Below, piece after piece: positions 9,873 to 21,200 of a DNA stretch of 64,000 nucleotides; within the stretch, counting starts at the first letter, position 1, and each line of letters starts with the position of its first letter. The position numbers and the translations under genes are program-made. The DNA is from Gonium pectorale. Its lineage: Eukaryota > Chlorophyta > Chlorophyceae > Chlamydomonadales > Volvocaceae. Below the pieces are notes generated by a model, which ran no database searches, was not told where the DNA came from, and saw only the letters and a list, made by a program, of their open reading frames with translations. The stretch lies in the NCBI GenBank assembly GCA_001584585.1, contig LSYV01000062.1, positions 330,468 through 394,467 on the forward strand, given 5' to 3'.

Positions 9873-12800
9873 TTAGGCATTAACTGGGGCTGTGCTCTGG
9901 ATGTCCCGCAGCAGCTCGCCCCAGGCCTTGGCTTGCTCGGCCGAGTGGCGCGCCTGCGCCAGCGCGAAGTCGCGGAGCAGCCCCGACATCTCCACCGCGC
10001 GCTCCTTCTGGAAGCGATTGAGTTCCTCCCGCATCGTCTCGCGGATCGTCTCGTACCTGCGCAAAACAAGGCAGAGGCAATACGTCGGTCACTTGCGAGG
10101 GAGCCCGCCCCCCGGTGGTTGGTTGGTTGGGGGCAACACAGCTTGCGGCATGACCCGTGCGGAAAGCCTGGGTCGTGTGGGCGGGGTACCGAATGCTCGA
10201 GGGGGATTTGAGATGCAACATGATTGCATGACGAGGGCGACCGGAAGGTGGTAGTACTGCATCATACTAGGTTGAGGGGCACCGATGCATGGGGTCTTGC
10301 ATGTTAATCTATTTTGGGGTGCGCCGCGGGATACCGGTATTATCCTTGCCCGCCGTGTCTGCCGCTGAACAGGCTGGCATCCCGGCTGGCCCGCTCGTCC
10401 ACCCACCACTGATATATATCACACAGCACACAGCACGCGCGGCCCGGCGCTCACCCGAGCTTGGCGTTGCGCAGGCGTTGGTCTGCCTCGTTCACCTCGC
10501 GCTCCGTCTCTGCGATCTTGTCCTCTTTAAGCCCCGGCGTGCCGCGAAGCTTGGCCAGTCGCACCTTCTTGTTGTCCAAGTCGCTCTTGGCCTTCGGGCG
10601 AGGCGGGGGCATGCAGGGGCGGCAGGGGTTATGAAAGGCGGGCCAAACATGCGAGAGAGCAGCAATAGCACGGGCGCGGCGCCTCGACTTCATTGCTACT
10701 ATGCTGGGGGCCTTGCGAGATGCGCATTCCGGCCATGCACTCGGTACCTGGTTCCTAGGTACCAGCTTACGCCATACCCCGGCAAACAGTGCAACCCTCC
10801 GCCCGCTCTTCATGAAGACCCACACCTCCCCTCGTATGCCCATCGGGCCACTACGGTTAGGCCTGCGCGACCTGACCTCCCCAACCAATCATGCTGGCGC
10901 GTTGTGCCTCCACAACTGCACTCGAGCGCTGCCCATCGTCATCATGCCTGTGCCCTCCCGTCCGGTCGTGACCCCTGCTCCCCTACCTGGGAGTACGCGG
11001 TCAGCGCCGCCGCGCGGTCCGCCATGGCTGCCTGCACGCTCTTGATGGTCCGCGCGTACTCCTTAAGCGGCGCAGCGAAGTCGGCGGCCATGGCCTCGGA
11101 GCGGCCGCGCGACAGAGCCGCCACCTCGCCGGCGCGCGAGAAGAGGCAGCCGAAGGCGGCGCGCATGGGCCCCTCGTTGTCCTGCTTGCCCAGGGCCTCA
11201 GCGGCCGCCGCGAACTCCGACAGCGCGGTGCCAAAGTCGGCCTCCTGCAGGAGCGGCGCATAAGGTTCGCAGGAGCGGGGAAGGGAGGTGACAGGAGCGG
11301 GGAAGGCAGGCGAGAAACCAGCGGAAACTGCATGCACTCAAAAAGTACAAAAGCGCGAGGAATTAAGTCCACGCCACGTGCGCTGGGATTCGTCAAGGAC
11401 TGTAAGGTGCCAGTCGCTCCCGCACCGCAAACGCGCACATACCTTGCGCTGCAGCCTGGCGGCCTGGCGGTGGGCCTCGTTGAGGTGCGCCTCGAGGCTG
11501 TTGACGTAGTCGCGGATCTGCCAGGGGCGGGCCAACGACCAGGAGGGGCCGGAATGAGAAGGAACCCACAGCGTTCTTCGGATACTTTGCAGCCCACAGG
11601 AAGGAACATTTCACCAACATGGGCACGAGTGCGATGAGACTGGAACCTCCTTTGGGAGCGCATCGCGAACGAACGGAACGCTTCAGTGTAAGACAGCCTG
11701 ACGCCACAGATTTTGCCTTCCTTCAACAGGTCAGAGCTCCCTCCGGGCCGTCCAACCCTTCGCGCGTAGCACACCCCTAACGCGAACCAGGGACTCGAGA
11801 ACCCCGCCTCCCCCACGGTACGTATCGCTCGTCGCTGACATCGCAGTTTTGCAGGTCGTCTTCACACCTTCCCAAGACCGTCGTTCCTCCTACTACTGAG
11901 TATGCGCTTCGGTGTCCACGAGGCGACCCGTTTCCCGTTCCGTATTACCACACCTTGATGTACTCCGCGTCCTCCTGTATCTCATCTGCCCGCCCCGATA
12001 CCAGGCTCTGCGCCGAGTGCTGCAGGCTCTTGAACCAGGCCGCCGCCGCCGTAACGGGCCGGTGCTGCGCGTTCGTCTCCGCCTGCCACTTCGCAATCTC
12101 CAGCATCCACGCCTCCTCGTTGGCCTGCAGGAAGGTCGCCAGCTCCGCGCTGTCCTTGAGCACCGGGTGCGACGCCACACGGTTCACAAACACCTGCGCG
12201 CCGGCCGAACGGGTCCAGGGCAGGGGCCGGGGCCCGCAGGCGATGGGGCGATGCGGCAGCGCTGGCGCGGCCGGGATTGCGCAGTCCGAGGGCGCTCGCG
12301 TGAGACAGCGCAAGGGGGTAAGGAGAAGGGGCACGCGCGAGCGGTTCACGGTTCACGTGGGCCGTTGGGAGGGCGGAGCAGCGCCCAGCCGTCGAGCCCG
12401 CTTCGTCGCGAATGCTGGCGTGGCGTTACATGGAGTGGCGGGGCGTGCAACGACTCGGTACGAACGCCGAGCCCTCCGCTGTAGACCGCCGCCATCGCCA
12501 CACCTGCAGCGCCCTCCGCCGCTGGTCGATGAAGTCGGTGGCCATGGTATACTTCTGCACGGCGCTCTTCTCGGGCAGCGGCGGCACTATGCAGCCCTTG
12601 TTCTTCTCCACCAGCTTGTCGTGCAGCCAGGCAAAGTCGCGGAAGCGGCGAACCACCTCGTGGAAGGGGGCCGCGTAGGCGCCGTGTGTGGTCTTGGTGC
12701 GGACCTGCGGCGGGGTCCCCGGGGCAGGTGGGAGCGAGGAGAGGAGGGGGCGAGGCGAGGGGCCCGTGTTGCGGCGGCCACAGAGCACAAACTGCAGGAT

Positions 12801-13733
12801 CGTCCGGGGCTGCTAGCAGCACATCAGATGTGCAAGAGGCATGTTCGCCCCGTAGGACTGACCCGTGGACCACAGAGCATCACGCAGGGAGACGCGCGCC
12901 ATGAGCAGCCGGAGTCTGCCACAGATCCCGGCTGGCCTGCGATCCCCTCAAAACAACAAGCGCCTGAACCCACGCTGCTGGAGCTGTACCGAAACGCGGC
13001 CCATCTTGGGGCACAGCAAACGGCGCAAGGGGGATGCCGGCACAGCTTAAGCGAGGCAGCGGCTGGCTCCTGACCAGCGGCAGGAGAGGCCCCGGGTGCT
13101 CCAACCACCGCCGTGGGTAGGCGGCATTGGACCCACCTTGTACGACACGTACGCGGCCACGCCCTCCCCATGCTTGACGGGCTCCGTCACCTGCACGGCA
13201 AGTGGACCGCGTCTGTCAGAGGAGGCTGCCGGGCAAATACCATGCTATGGAGGGGACAAACATAAGGAAAGCGGCCTGCCGCCTGGCAAGGCCGAGGCCC
13301 ATGGAACGCCTGGCAGAGGAGGCAGGGCCCCCGGCGGGGGCCCGCGCGTCCAAAATCGCCCGTGTGTTGCGATCCTGCCTGAGGTCTCAGGCCTCAAACA
13401 ATACATTGCGTAAGGAACTCACATCTCAGGGATATCAGGTGGTCAATTGCCAACCCTGAGCGCGGGTTCGGCCCAAACCCCTCCAGCTTGAAGCCCCACC
13501 CGGAGGCAAGCCTGCTCGAAGGCCGCCTCCTGGTGAGAAAACACACCTCAATCTCAAACTCTTTCCGCACTGCCGATACCGTTGCGAAGTAGCGATTGGT
13601 GCCATGGTCCTCCAAAACGCTCTCGTAGGGAGGGGGGTCCTGCTGGTCAGGTGGGGTGTTCTAGGACCGTGTCAGCTAACCACGCGGCTCCACAAGACCA
13701 GCGCCCGGGACCAGCTCCTGGATGGCCTACCAT
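9873..13733 (-). CDS. SNX1: Sorting nexin 1 (PX-BAR retromer-associated protein)
   Basis: Exons: 13733-13731 (ATG only), 13642-13547, 13190-13137, 12704-12504, 12193-11954, 11517-11443, 11244-10987, 10591-10455, 10056-9873; about 415 aa. The PX domain is spread over exons 2-5: FEIEVTEP..HGEGVAAYVSYK, the phosphoinositide-binding RRFRDFAWLHDKL, then the PPLPEKSAVQKY motif. The C-terminal half is a helical BAR domain (DYVNSLEAHLNEAHRQAARL, REELNRFQKERAVEMSGLL). The order and spacing match plant SNX1, which binds PI3P on endosomes and works with the retromer in vacuolar sorting. The start is the least certain part: an in-frame ATG directly followed by a GTAGG donor fits phase 0. The second exon could begin 3 nt later, because two CAG acceptors overlap. 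Confidence 0.88.
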
Positions 13734-14550
13734 GATGGACGCGCCGGGCCCTGGGCCCTGGGCGCAGGAAAGGTAGGGTTGCGCTCTCTCGAGGTGCAAA
13801 TGCCAACCGCTTCACAAAGGGTCTCAACTTCCTCGTTCTAGTCTTATGGAACTGCCTCAATTGCAAAGCGGTCCGGGAAAGCAGAGCAGGTAGCACAGGC
13901 GCGAAGCGCGAAGACGCGAGAAAGTACAGATAGTGCGGGTCTCAGGAAAACTATTCTATTTTGTCTCTCGTGCTGTATAGATGCCGTGGCGAGACAAATA
14001 ATGCACGGCGAGAGGACGAGACCCGCTTCCGGTCTGTGTTAAGGCATATGCTTTAAAGAGGGAATAAATAACTATGTTTTGTTTGCAAAACATGCAAAAG
14101 CGTGGATCTGTCTCCAACTGCACGACCCACGGGCCACTCCAGCGGTTTGCGTGGATGCCCTTTAGCATGCTCTTTAGCCTTTACGTTCGCCCTAACGGGA
14201 GATCTTGCCATCTTTAGATCCCAGGTGCCAAGCCCGGGGCTGACAGGGGCCTCAGTGTTTGGCACCATGTGGCAACCACATACCACTTTCTGCCACTGCA
14301 CTGCACTGCACCGACACTACGGAAAGTTGGTCCTCCGGAATGGGACGGTATGACGGCTCATTTTCATTGCCCGCCATTGCTTTGTATCAAACCCTACAGG
14401 TAACGTCGTGCCATCGGGGTACGGTGGTTCCCTCTTCCCTTGCAGCTTTTGTATCCCTACCTGTACGGGCACGTTTGATGGCTCAGGTCTAACGAGAGGC
14501 CGTGGGGTAGGGCAAGGGCAGGCGCTAAAGGATGGTTGAACAAGGCACGA

Positions 14551-14580
14551 GTGTCTTTCTGTGCAGGTTTCTCTTTTTTC
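14551..14580 (+). repeat. Dispersed repeat, copy D (fragment)
   Basis: Contains TCTTTCTGTGCAGGTTTCTC followed by a T-run, near-identical to the cores at 8370-8402 and 34300-34328. Confidence 0.5.
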
Positions 14581-15091
14581 CTGACATCGCCTCAACGCAA
14601 CCATGGCCATTCTATGGTTGGTAGTCTTCGTAGTTTGGCTTCCAGGTGCAGTGTCTACCAGATTGCTGGTCCGGGGGTTGAAGGGGTTGCGGGTGGGCCT
14701 GCGGGCTCCAGCGGCTCTGGCCACCCAGGCCCACGGCATTCAAGGGTAGCGCCAGAGCACACCTGACCCTTTACGCAGCTTTTATCCGCTGTACAAGTTA
14801 TGACCTCTTGAGCTAGAGACTTGACTGCACAGTGACACGACGACGCCAAATCCGGGCACGTTTCGGTTAGGACGATCTTACGACAGGACGTTGCCGCGGT
14901 GGGCAACGCTTACCTCATCGCGCATAGCATTGCTACGGACTGGGCTTGCTGCTGATGCTCAATCTGCCTCACTGATACTTGTCACCTCCTTGGCTCTGCC
15001 AGCGCCAAGCGCCGGCCGACGCAATAACCCTTGCGCTCTTCACCGAGCCTCGACAGTCGTAAGTTATGTAATTGCGATTCGGTGTTGCAAT

Positions 15092-15098
15092 TATAATA
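15092..15098 (+). promoter_or_regulatory. Candidate TATA element of the pyruvate kinase gene
   Basis: TATAATA in locally AT-rich sequence, 189 bp before the ATG at 15287. It is placed by position and composition only. Confidence 0.3.
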
Positions 15099-15286
15099 TG
15101 CTGTGCGAGCAGCAACGCTCATCATCGGGCAAACACTTGCCGTCGCGCAAGCGACGAATGAATCCGTGACAATCCCGATTAGTTGATGCGTTTCTCCTGT
15201 CAACATTTGGGCGACTGTAACCTTGAGGTCGGCTGGATGCCGCTTTCTCACGTGCAGAGCCCCGGGACAGAGAGCAGGAGCCAAAG

Positions 15287-18200
15287 ATGCGTGCCAAGAC
15301 TCATTTCTTCAAGAATCTGGATCTAAACAGCATCCTTGTGCCTGAGAACGGCGATGCGTTTACGGGTAGGGCTCGATAGCCGCATTCAGCGCCGACACGG
15401 ATTGGCACCGTGCCTCGGAAACAAGCGCACACTCGTAAAGAGACGTTTCATATTATTCATGGGTCGGCTGACCCCGCCAACCTGTCAAACTGAATCTTGG
15501 ACGTGGGGAACGCATGGCGGTCGCGAAACCCCACTCTCTCCACGAACGCACTGCCGCTTCCCTCGCCGCTCACCCCCACCCGCCCTATGACCTTTTAGGT
15601 ACCAAGGTGGTCTGCACGGTGGGCCCCAGCTGCCAGGATGTGGACGTAATGTGCGAGATGCTGAACGCGGTGCGTCGGTATCTTCTCTGGCGGCGGCTGT
15701 CGGGACGGGTCATTCTTGGCGCTCGGGATGGGCGCCAATCAGTTGACTGAAATCATGGCCTTTGCGGCTCATGAGTCCAACCCTTTCCTCCCCTCTCCGC
15801 GTGGTGTCCGTTCCTCGCTAGGGCGTGGTGGGCTGCCGTGTGGACCTGACGTGGGGCCCGCTGGAGTTCCACCGCAAGTCGCTGCAGAACCTGCACATGG
15901 CGATGCGCAAGGGCCGCCGGCTCTGTTGTACCATGGTGGACACGCTGGGGCGCGAGCTCATGATCCGCCGCCAGGTGGGCCGTGGGGACGCGCAAGCCTC
16001 CTTCCAGCGCGCTTTGCATTCGGAGGTCGGCATGACGAGAACGCAAAAAGCTGGGCGAGTGGGCTGGCCGGGCATGAGCAGGAACGGAACCGGGCGGGTG
16101 CCAGAGAGGGCCGCCGGGCCAGGGCTTGTCGGAGGGCGCGGAGCCCGAAGCGGCTGTGCACGAGCTGCGTGAGGCCGATGCCAGGGTACAGCCTGGTTGT
16201 CCGGGCAGCGTGGCATAAAAGGGCCTGCCCGACGACGCGGCAGGGTATTTGTATCAGGTTGGCCAGGTCGCGCCCCGCCCCGCGCGTGCGCATCCACTGC
16301 CCCGCACGCCGGCTCAAAACGCGTTTCCAGCGGGAGGCCACCGTTGGGCGTGAGCAGGAGGCCGACCCGTGGCGCGGTGGGCTCGTTGCGCTGCTCGCTT
16401 GCAGGGGATCTCGCGTGGCAGGGCCCCCTGCACGCAGGGTGTAGTGGCAACGCAAGCGGGTCACGCAAGCCCTGCACCATGGCCAGGGCGTGTGCAGGGC
16501 GTTTGTAGAGGGGGGTGTCAGCTGGGAGGGCTGGCTCTGGCGAGCAGCGGCGCGGGGCAGCGCAGCCGTCCCAGCCGAGCCACCGCATGGAGTCTGGCAG
16601 AGAAGCGTGTCGGCTGCAGTGCAGTGTTGAGGCGCGGGTAGGCAGGCGCTGTTGTGACTTCAGATGCCCCGGGCGACCCGTGTTCCGCGCCGCCCCTGCG
16701 AGGCGCCCGGGACCCTGTCTCCTGCCCCTTTGCACGCTTTGTACCCACTGGGAGCGAAGATTCCCGTGATCCCGTCCATGCACTGTGCGATACGGTTTGA
16801 CCCGTGAGCCATGCCACGCTACAGCCTCCGTTTGCTCGCCGTGGCGGCACACTTCACCGGCCCCGCATCCGCCTCACCGCCATCGCCCCATCGCTCTGCC
16901 TCGCCCCACACCACTCTCCGGCCCCCGCGCCCCGCCTGAATAACCCCCCCTCCGCCCCGCCCCGCCCTGCGCAGGTCACGATCGGCGAGGACGGCTGGCC
17001 CATCCACGAGGAGTCGTTTGCGGTGACGGCGGGGCAGCAGGTGATCATCACCACGCGGCCCGACGTGGTGGCCAGCGGCGCGGTGCTGCCCATCACGTAC
17101 AGCAAGTTCACGGAGATGGCGGTCAAGGGGGACACCATCTACGTGGGCCGCTACCTGGTGTGCGGGGCCGACTCGGCGTCGCTGTACCTGGAGGTGGTGG
17201 ATGTGCGGGGTGAGGAGGGCGCGGGGCGCGGGGCGTGGCCAGGGGCGGGGGGAGCCAGGGGGGCCAGGGGGCCGGTCCCATGGGCCGGGCTCGGCCAACG
17301 GACGGCGGTCATGGGGCCACCGGTCTTACTCCTGCGGCGCTCTGCGATGGGCTGGCCTTGAACGTCCAGCCCTGTCTGGCGAGGGTAAGTTCCATGCCTC
17401 GGTCGCCACTCCGCAAGCCGGGTTCCCGTGTTCGTTGCGCGAACCGTCCCCCAGCCTCACTCCCCACGAGCTGCTGGCGACGCGTTCGCGGCCTCCCTTC
17501 GTTTTCGCAGCTCTCGGCTCGATACGCGCCTCTTGGTGTGTCGCTGCCCTGCTCGGAGATCGATGCCAGCCGCGCTCATCCAGCGCGTTTTGCCACCTCC
17601 CCTCGCGCCCTGTCCCGCCGCTGCAGGTGACGACGTGATCTGCATCGCCAAGAACGACGCCGTGCTGGACGGCCTTCTGACGGTGTTCCATGCGGAACGC
17701 TCCGTGGAGGGGCTGGCCAACGTGCAGAACGACCTGCCGCTGCTGTCCGAGTACGACAAGGAGTGCCTCGCCATCCTGGCGCAGGATTTCGAGGTGCGGG
17801 AGTGCGTGTGTCCTGTATGATCTGTGAGATCTGGGCAGGCGTTTGTGGCAAACGCCAGTCCTTGCTCAACATTGCGGCGACCTAGCTCCATAGTGCTGCG
17901 CGTTCAGGCCATCTCAACGTGTGTCACGTATGCGATACGGAGTGCTGAAAGCAGGTCTAAAAGGTAGCCTGCAAAGGCATCCTAGCCGGCAGCCCGTGAG
18001 GTCTAGGCAGGCGTGTGTGTTTATGTATAATGACGAATTGCTTAAAGGCTTCGCTGCACGAGGCAGGCCTGTGTGTCAATGTGCGTGTGAGAGAGAGGGG
18101 GTGTGCGATGCCGAAGACGAAGGCGCGGAGCGTGTTGCAACGCCGGCGCCGCTATAGTGCAGGGCGGAAGGGGCGGGGCTTCGAGGAGCGCGTGCGGGTT

Positions 18201-21200
18201 ATCCAGACAGCGCCTCGCTTGGCGCAGGGCGACTCTTGACACGCGATGTGGAAGGGGTCTGCGCGAGAGGGCCCGGGGGCTTCACGGGCCCCAAACGCAA
18301 TGCCATCGGCTGCGGGAAGGCGCGCCAACCACCCCCACTGAGTCACGCGCCTTTGCCCGATGGCGCTGTGCGCTGCGTATCCCGTTCCCGAACCCGTCCT
18401 TTGTGTCTTTGCCCACCCTCCGGTCGGTGCATCATGTGTGGCGGCGGCCTGGCCGCCTCGGCGCGGCTGCCGGTCGCTCCTTGCCTGAACCTGAACCGCT
18501 GTCCGCGACGCTGTGTTGCGCTGACCCCTTGTGTTGGAAGTGCGAACAGCGCTAACCCGGTGGTGTGTGTTCTGCCTGCCTTTGCGTGCAGATCGACTTC
18601 GTGTCGCTGTCGTACACCCGTGCGGCGGAGGACGTCCGCGAGGCGCGCAGGTCCGGCGCGTGGGGCCCCACATGAGAGCGCGGGCTGGTGGTTGTGGGGC
18701 GGGGCGCAGCTGCCGGGGGAGGGATGGGTGCGCCGCATCCCCGTGAGGCGGGGCCGCGTGCAGCCAGCTGCGACATCCAGCGAGGGATTCGCCCTGCGGC
18801 GGAGGTGCAGACCGGTACAGTTGGTTATGGAGCCCGGTAGTCGAGCCCCCTGCGGCCTGGAGGCGGGGGACGTGTAAGGCCGAGGCTCGGTGGCAGGACG
18901 CGGCATTGCCATGGGTTGGGGTAGCTCGACTGGCAGCGCCCAGGCAGGAAGGAACGGCGGCGAGTGCGAGTGCTTGAACCCCGCGTCCCAGTGGGGTTCG
19001 CATCGTCGCGTGGCGGCGGCGGATGGCCTTCCGCTCGGCTTCGTGCATCCTGTCCAGGGCGTTGAAGCCGGGGTGCTGGGTGCGTACCACGACGGCGATG
19101 CGCCAGCCGGCGACGGCCCTTGCCACCGCCCCTGGCTTACCGTACTCGTCCTGGCCAGCCTGCCGAGCAAACTGCGTTTATCCTCCGAGCTGCCCAGCCT
19201 AGCTCCCCTGGCCCAACGGCTATTCCCCCTCCCCTGCCCCCCTCAGCTTCCTGGACTCCATCGGCATGAACAACACCAAGATCCTGGCCAAGCTGGAGTC
19301 GCGCCAGTCGCTGCTCAACTTCCAGGTGGGTGGATGTGTGGGCAGGTGGGCGGGCAGGTGGGCGGGCAGGTGGGTGGGTGCCGTCCGCCGGTCGCTCATG
19401 CCTGCGCCGCGCCCTTCGCGCCGCCCGCCCGCCACAGGGCATCCTGAACGAGGCCGACGGCATCATCATCTCGCGCGGCAACCTGGGCCTGGACTGCGTG
19501 CCGGAGAAGATGGCCCTGGTGCAGAAGACCCTGGTGCAGGTGCGAGCTGTGCCACCGGGGCGGGGGAAGGGGGTAAGACGGTGTCGCGAGGCCGGGGGAC
19601 ACGGCTGCGTAGCACCTTGGCCCCATAGGACAGCGGCGGGGAGGGTGTGCAGGCGCCGACCGTGTGCAGAAGGGCCTGGATAGCAGCGGACCTCCGGGAC
19701 GGGGGCGCAGTTGGCATGTCAAGCCGGTAACACCGCACTTGCCTTTCACGACGCGCATAGGCGGCTGCCAGCAAGGACAGGGGCATCATTCCGCTGCTGC
19801 TCCCTCCCTTTCCCTGCCCTAGTGATCCTGCCCCGAGCAGTTTCGTTCGGACCTGTCGCTCGGAGCACCTGCCAGGGCCCCCGGTGGCATGCGCCCTGAG
19901 ACTTCCTCAGTGAGGACGCCTTCCCACCCAACGCCCCCCCCTCCTGCCATGCTTCCCCTCCCCTCCTCGCACCCCACACCAAACCCCCAAACGCTGCTGG
20001 CGCCCAGGTCTTTATTCACACCCTTTCCCGTCCCCCCCCCCGCCGCCCAACACACACACCATGCCACCAGGCGTGCAACCTGGTGGGCAAGCCGGTGCTG
20101 CTCACGCGCGTGGTGGACACCATGATCAACACGCCGCGCCCTACGCGCGCCGAGGCGACGGGTGGGTGGCCGGCCCTTAAACCCTTGGGTTGCGCATCCC
20201 CTCTCTTTTCGACTCCCGTAGCCGTGACACACCGACCAGCTCGGGCCGCTTCATCCAGTGCTAGTCGCCAAACTCCCTCGCCTACGCAGAGCCTGGGCCC
20301 TGGAGACGGCAGGTGGTGGGGTGCACCATGCTGCAGCCAGTCGCGCTGGCAGTCTTGCAGTGACGCCCATTACCATCCCGCACAGGCACCCCGTTGCGGA
20401 TTCGCCGTTTGCACCCGCCGATTGCATACCGCCTCATCCCCCTTCCCCTGCAGTCATCAGTCAGCTTTTGCCCACGGACTGAATACCCCCCCCCTTCCCC
20501 CGCGACCCGTTGCCCTTCTTCATTACCCTCCCCCTCCCCCCCCCCACATACACACCCCGCGCATCGGTCGCTTTCCAGACGTGGCCAACGCGGTGCTGGA
20601 CGGTGTGGACGGCATTCTGCTGGGCGCCGAGACGCTGCGCGGCAAGTACCCCGTACAGACGGTGGACACCATCTGCTCCATCAGCCGCGCGGCCGAGAAG
20701 GTGTTCGACCACCACTACCACTACGAGCACCTCATGGAGGTGCGCGGCCGCCGGAGGGGGGCAGTCGGGGCGGAGTGGAGTTGTGGACCGGGTCGCATAG
20801 GAAAGGTGGGGCCTGGGGTGGCGTGCGGTCGGATCCGACTCGGCCCGCGATGGCGCGTGAGGCTGAGCCGCGGGGGCGGCGGTGCTGCGGCCAGGAGTGC
20901 GGGAGCCACACACCACTGCGGCTCACCGTCATGGATGAGGTGTCGGGGTGCGCCTGACTGGGTGGCTGGGAAGATGGCTTACCGTTGTCAGGAATGGATC
21001 CCGGGCGCCGGTGATGGGTCGTCGCGGGGGTGCGCGGCTGGAAGCGGGTCAATGCGTATCCGCCCGACGCAGCGCCGCCAGTTGCTGGGCGACGTGGTCC
21101 GGTGCCTCACCAGTGTGCCTGGTCCCACCGCAGAGCGCCCTGTCCTCCCAAGCAGCACTGCCACTGGGGGCCTCCTGACGGCGAACCTGTGCCCCTACGT

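Larger units (their letters stand above)
13734..15286. other. Divergent promoter region SNX1/pyruvate kinase
   Basis: About 1.55 kb separates the two start codons. It holds a repeat fragment at 14551-14580 and a TATA-like element at 15092. No gene was recognised; the 140-aa minus-strand frame at 14317-14739 overlaps the repeat and has no family likeness. Confidence 0.4.

Noticed and set aside
15716..16852. Long frames of 242 aa (+) and 344 aa (-) in the pyruvate kinase region
   Set aside because: They run across exon 3 and the following 1-kb intron out of frame with the enzyme; they are shadows of GC-rich coding and intron sequence.
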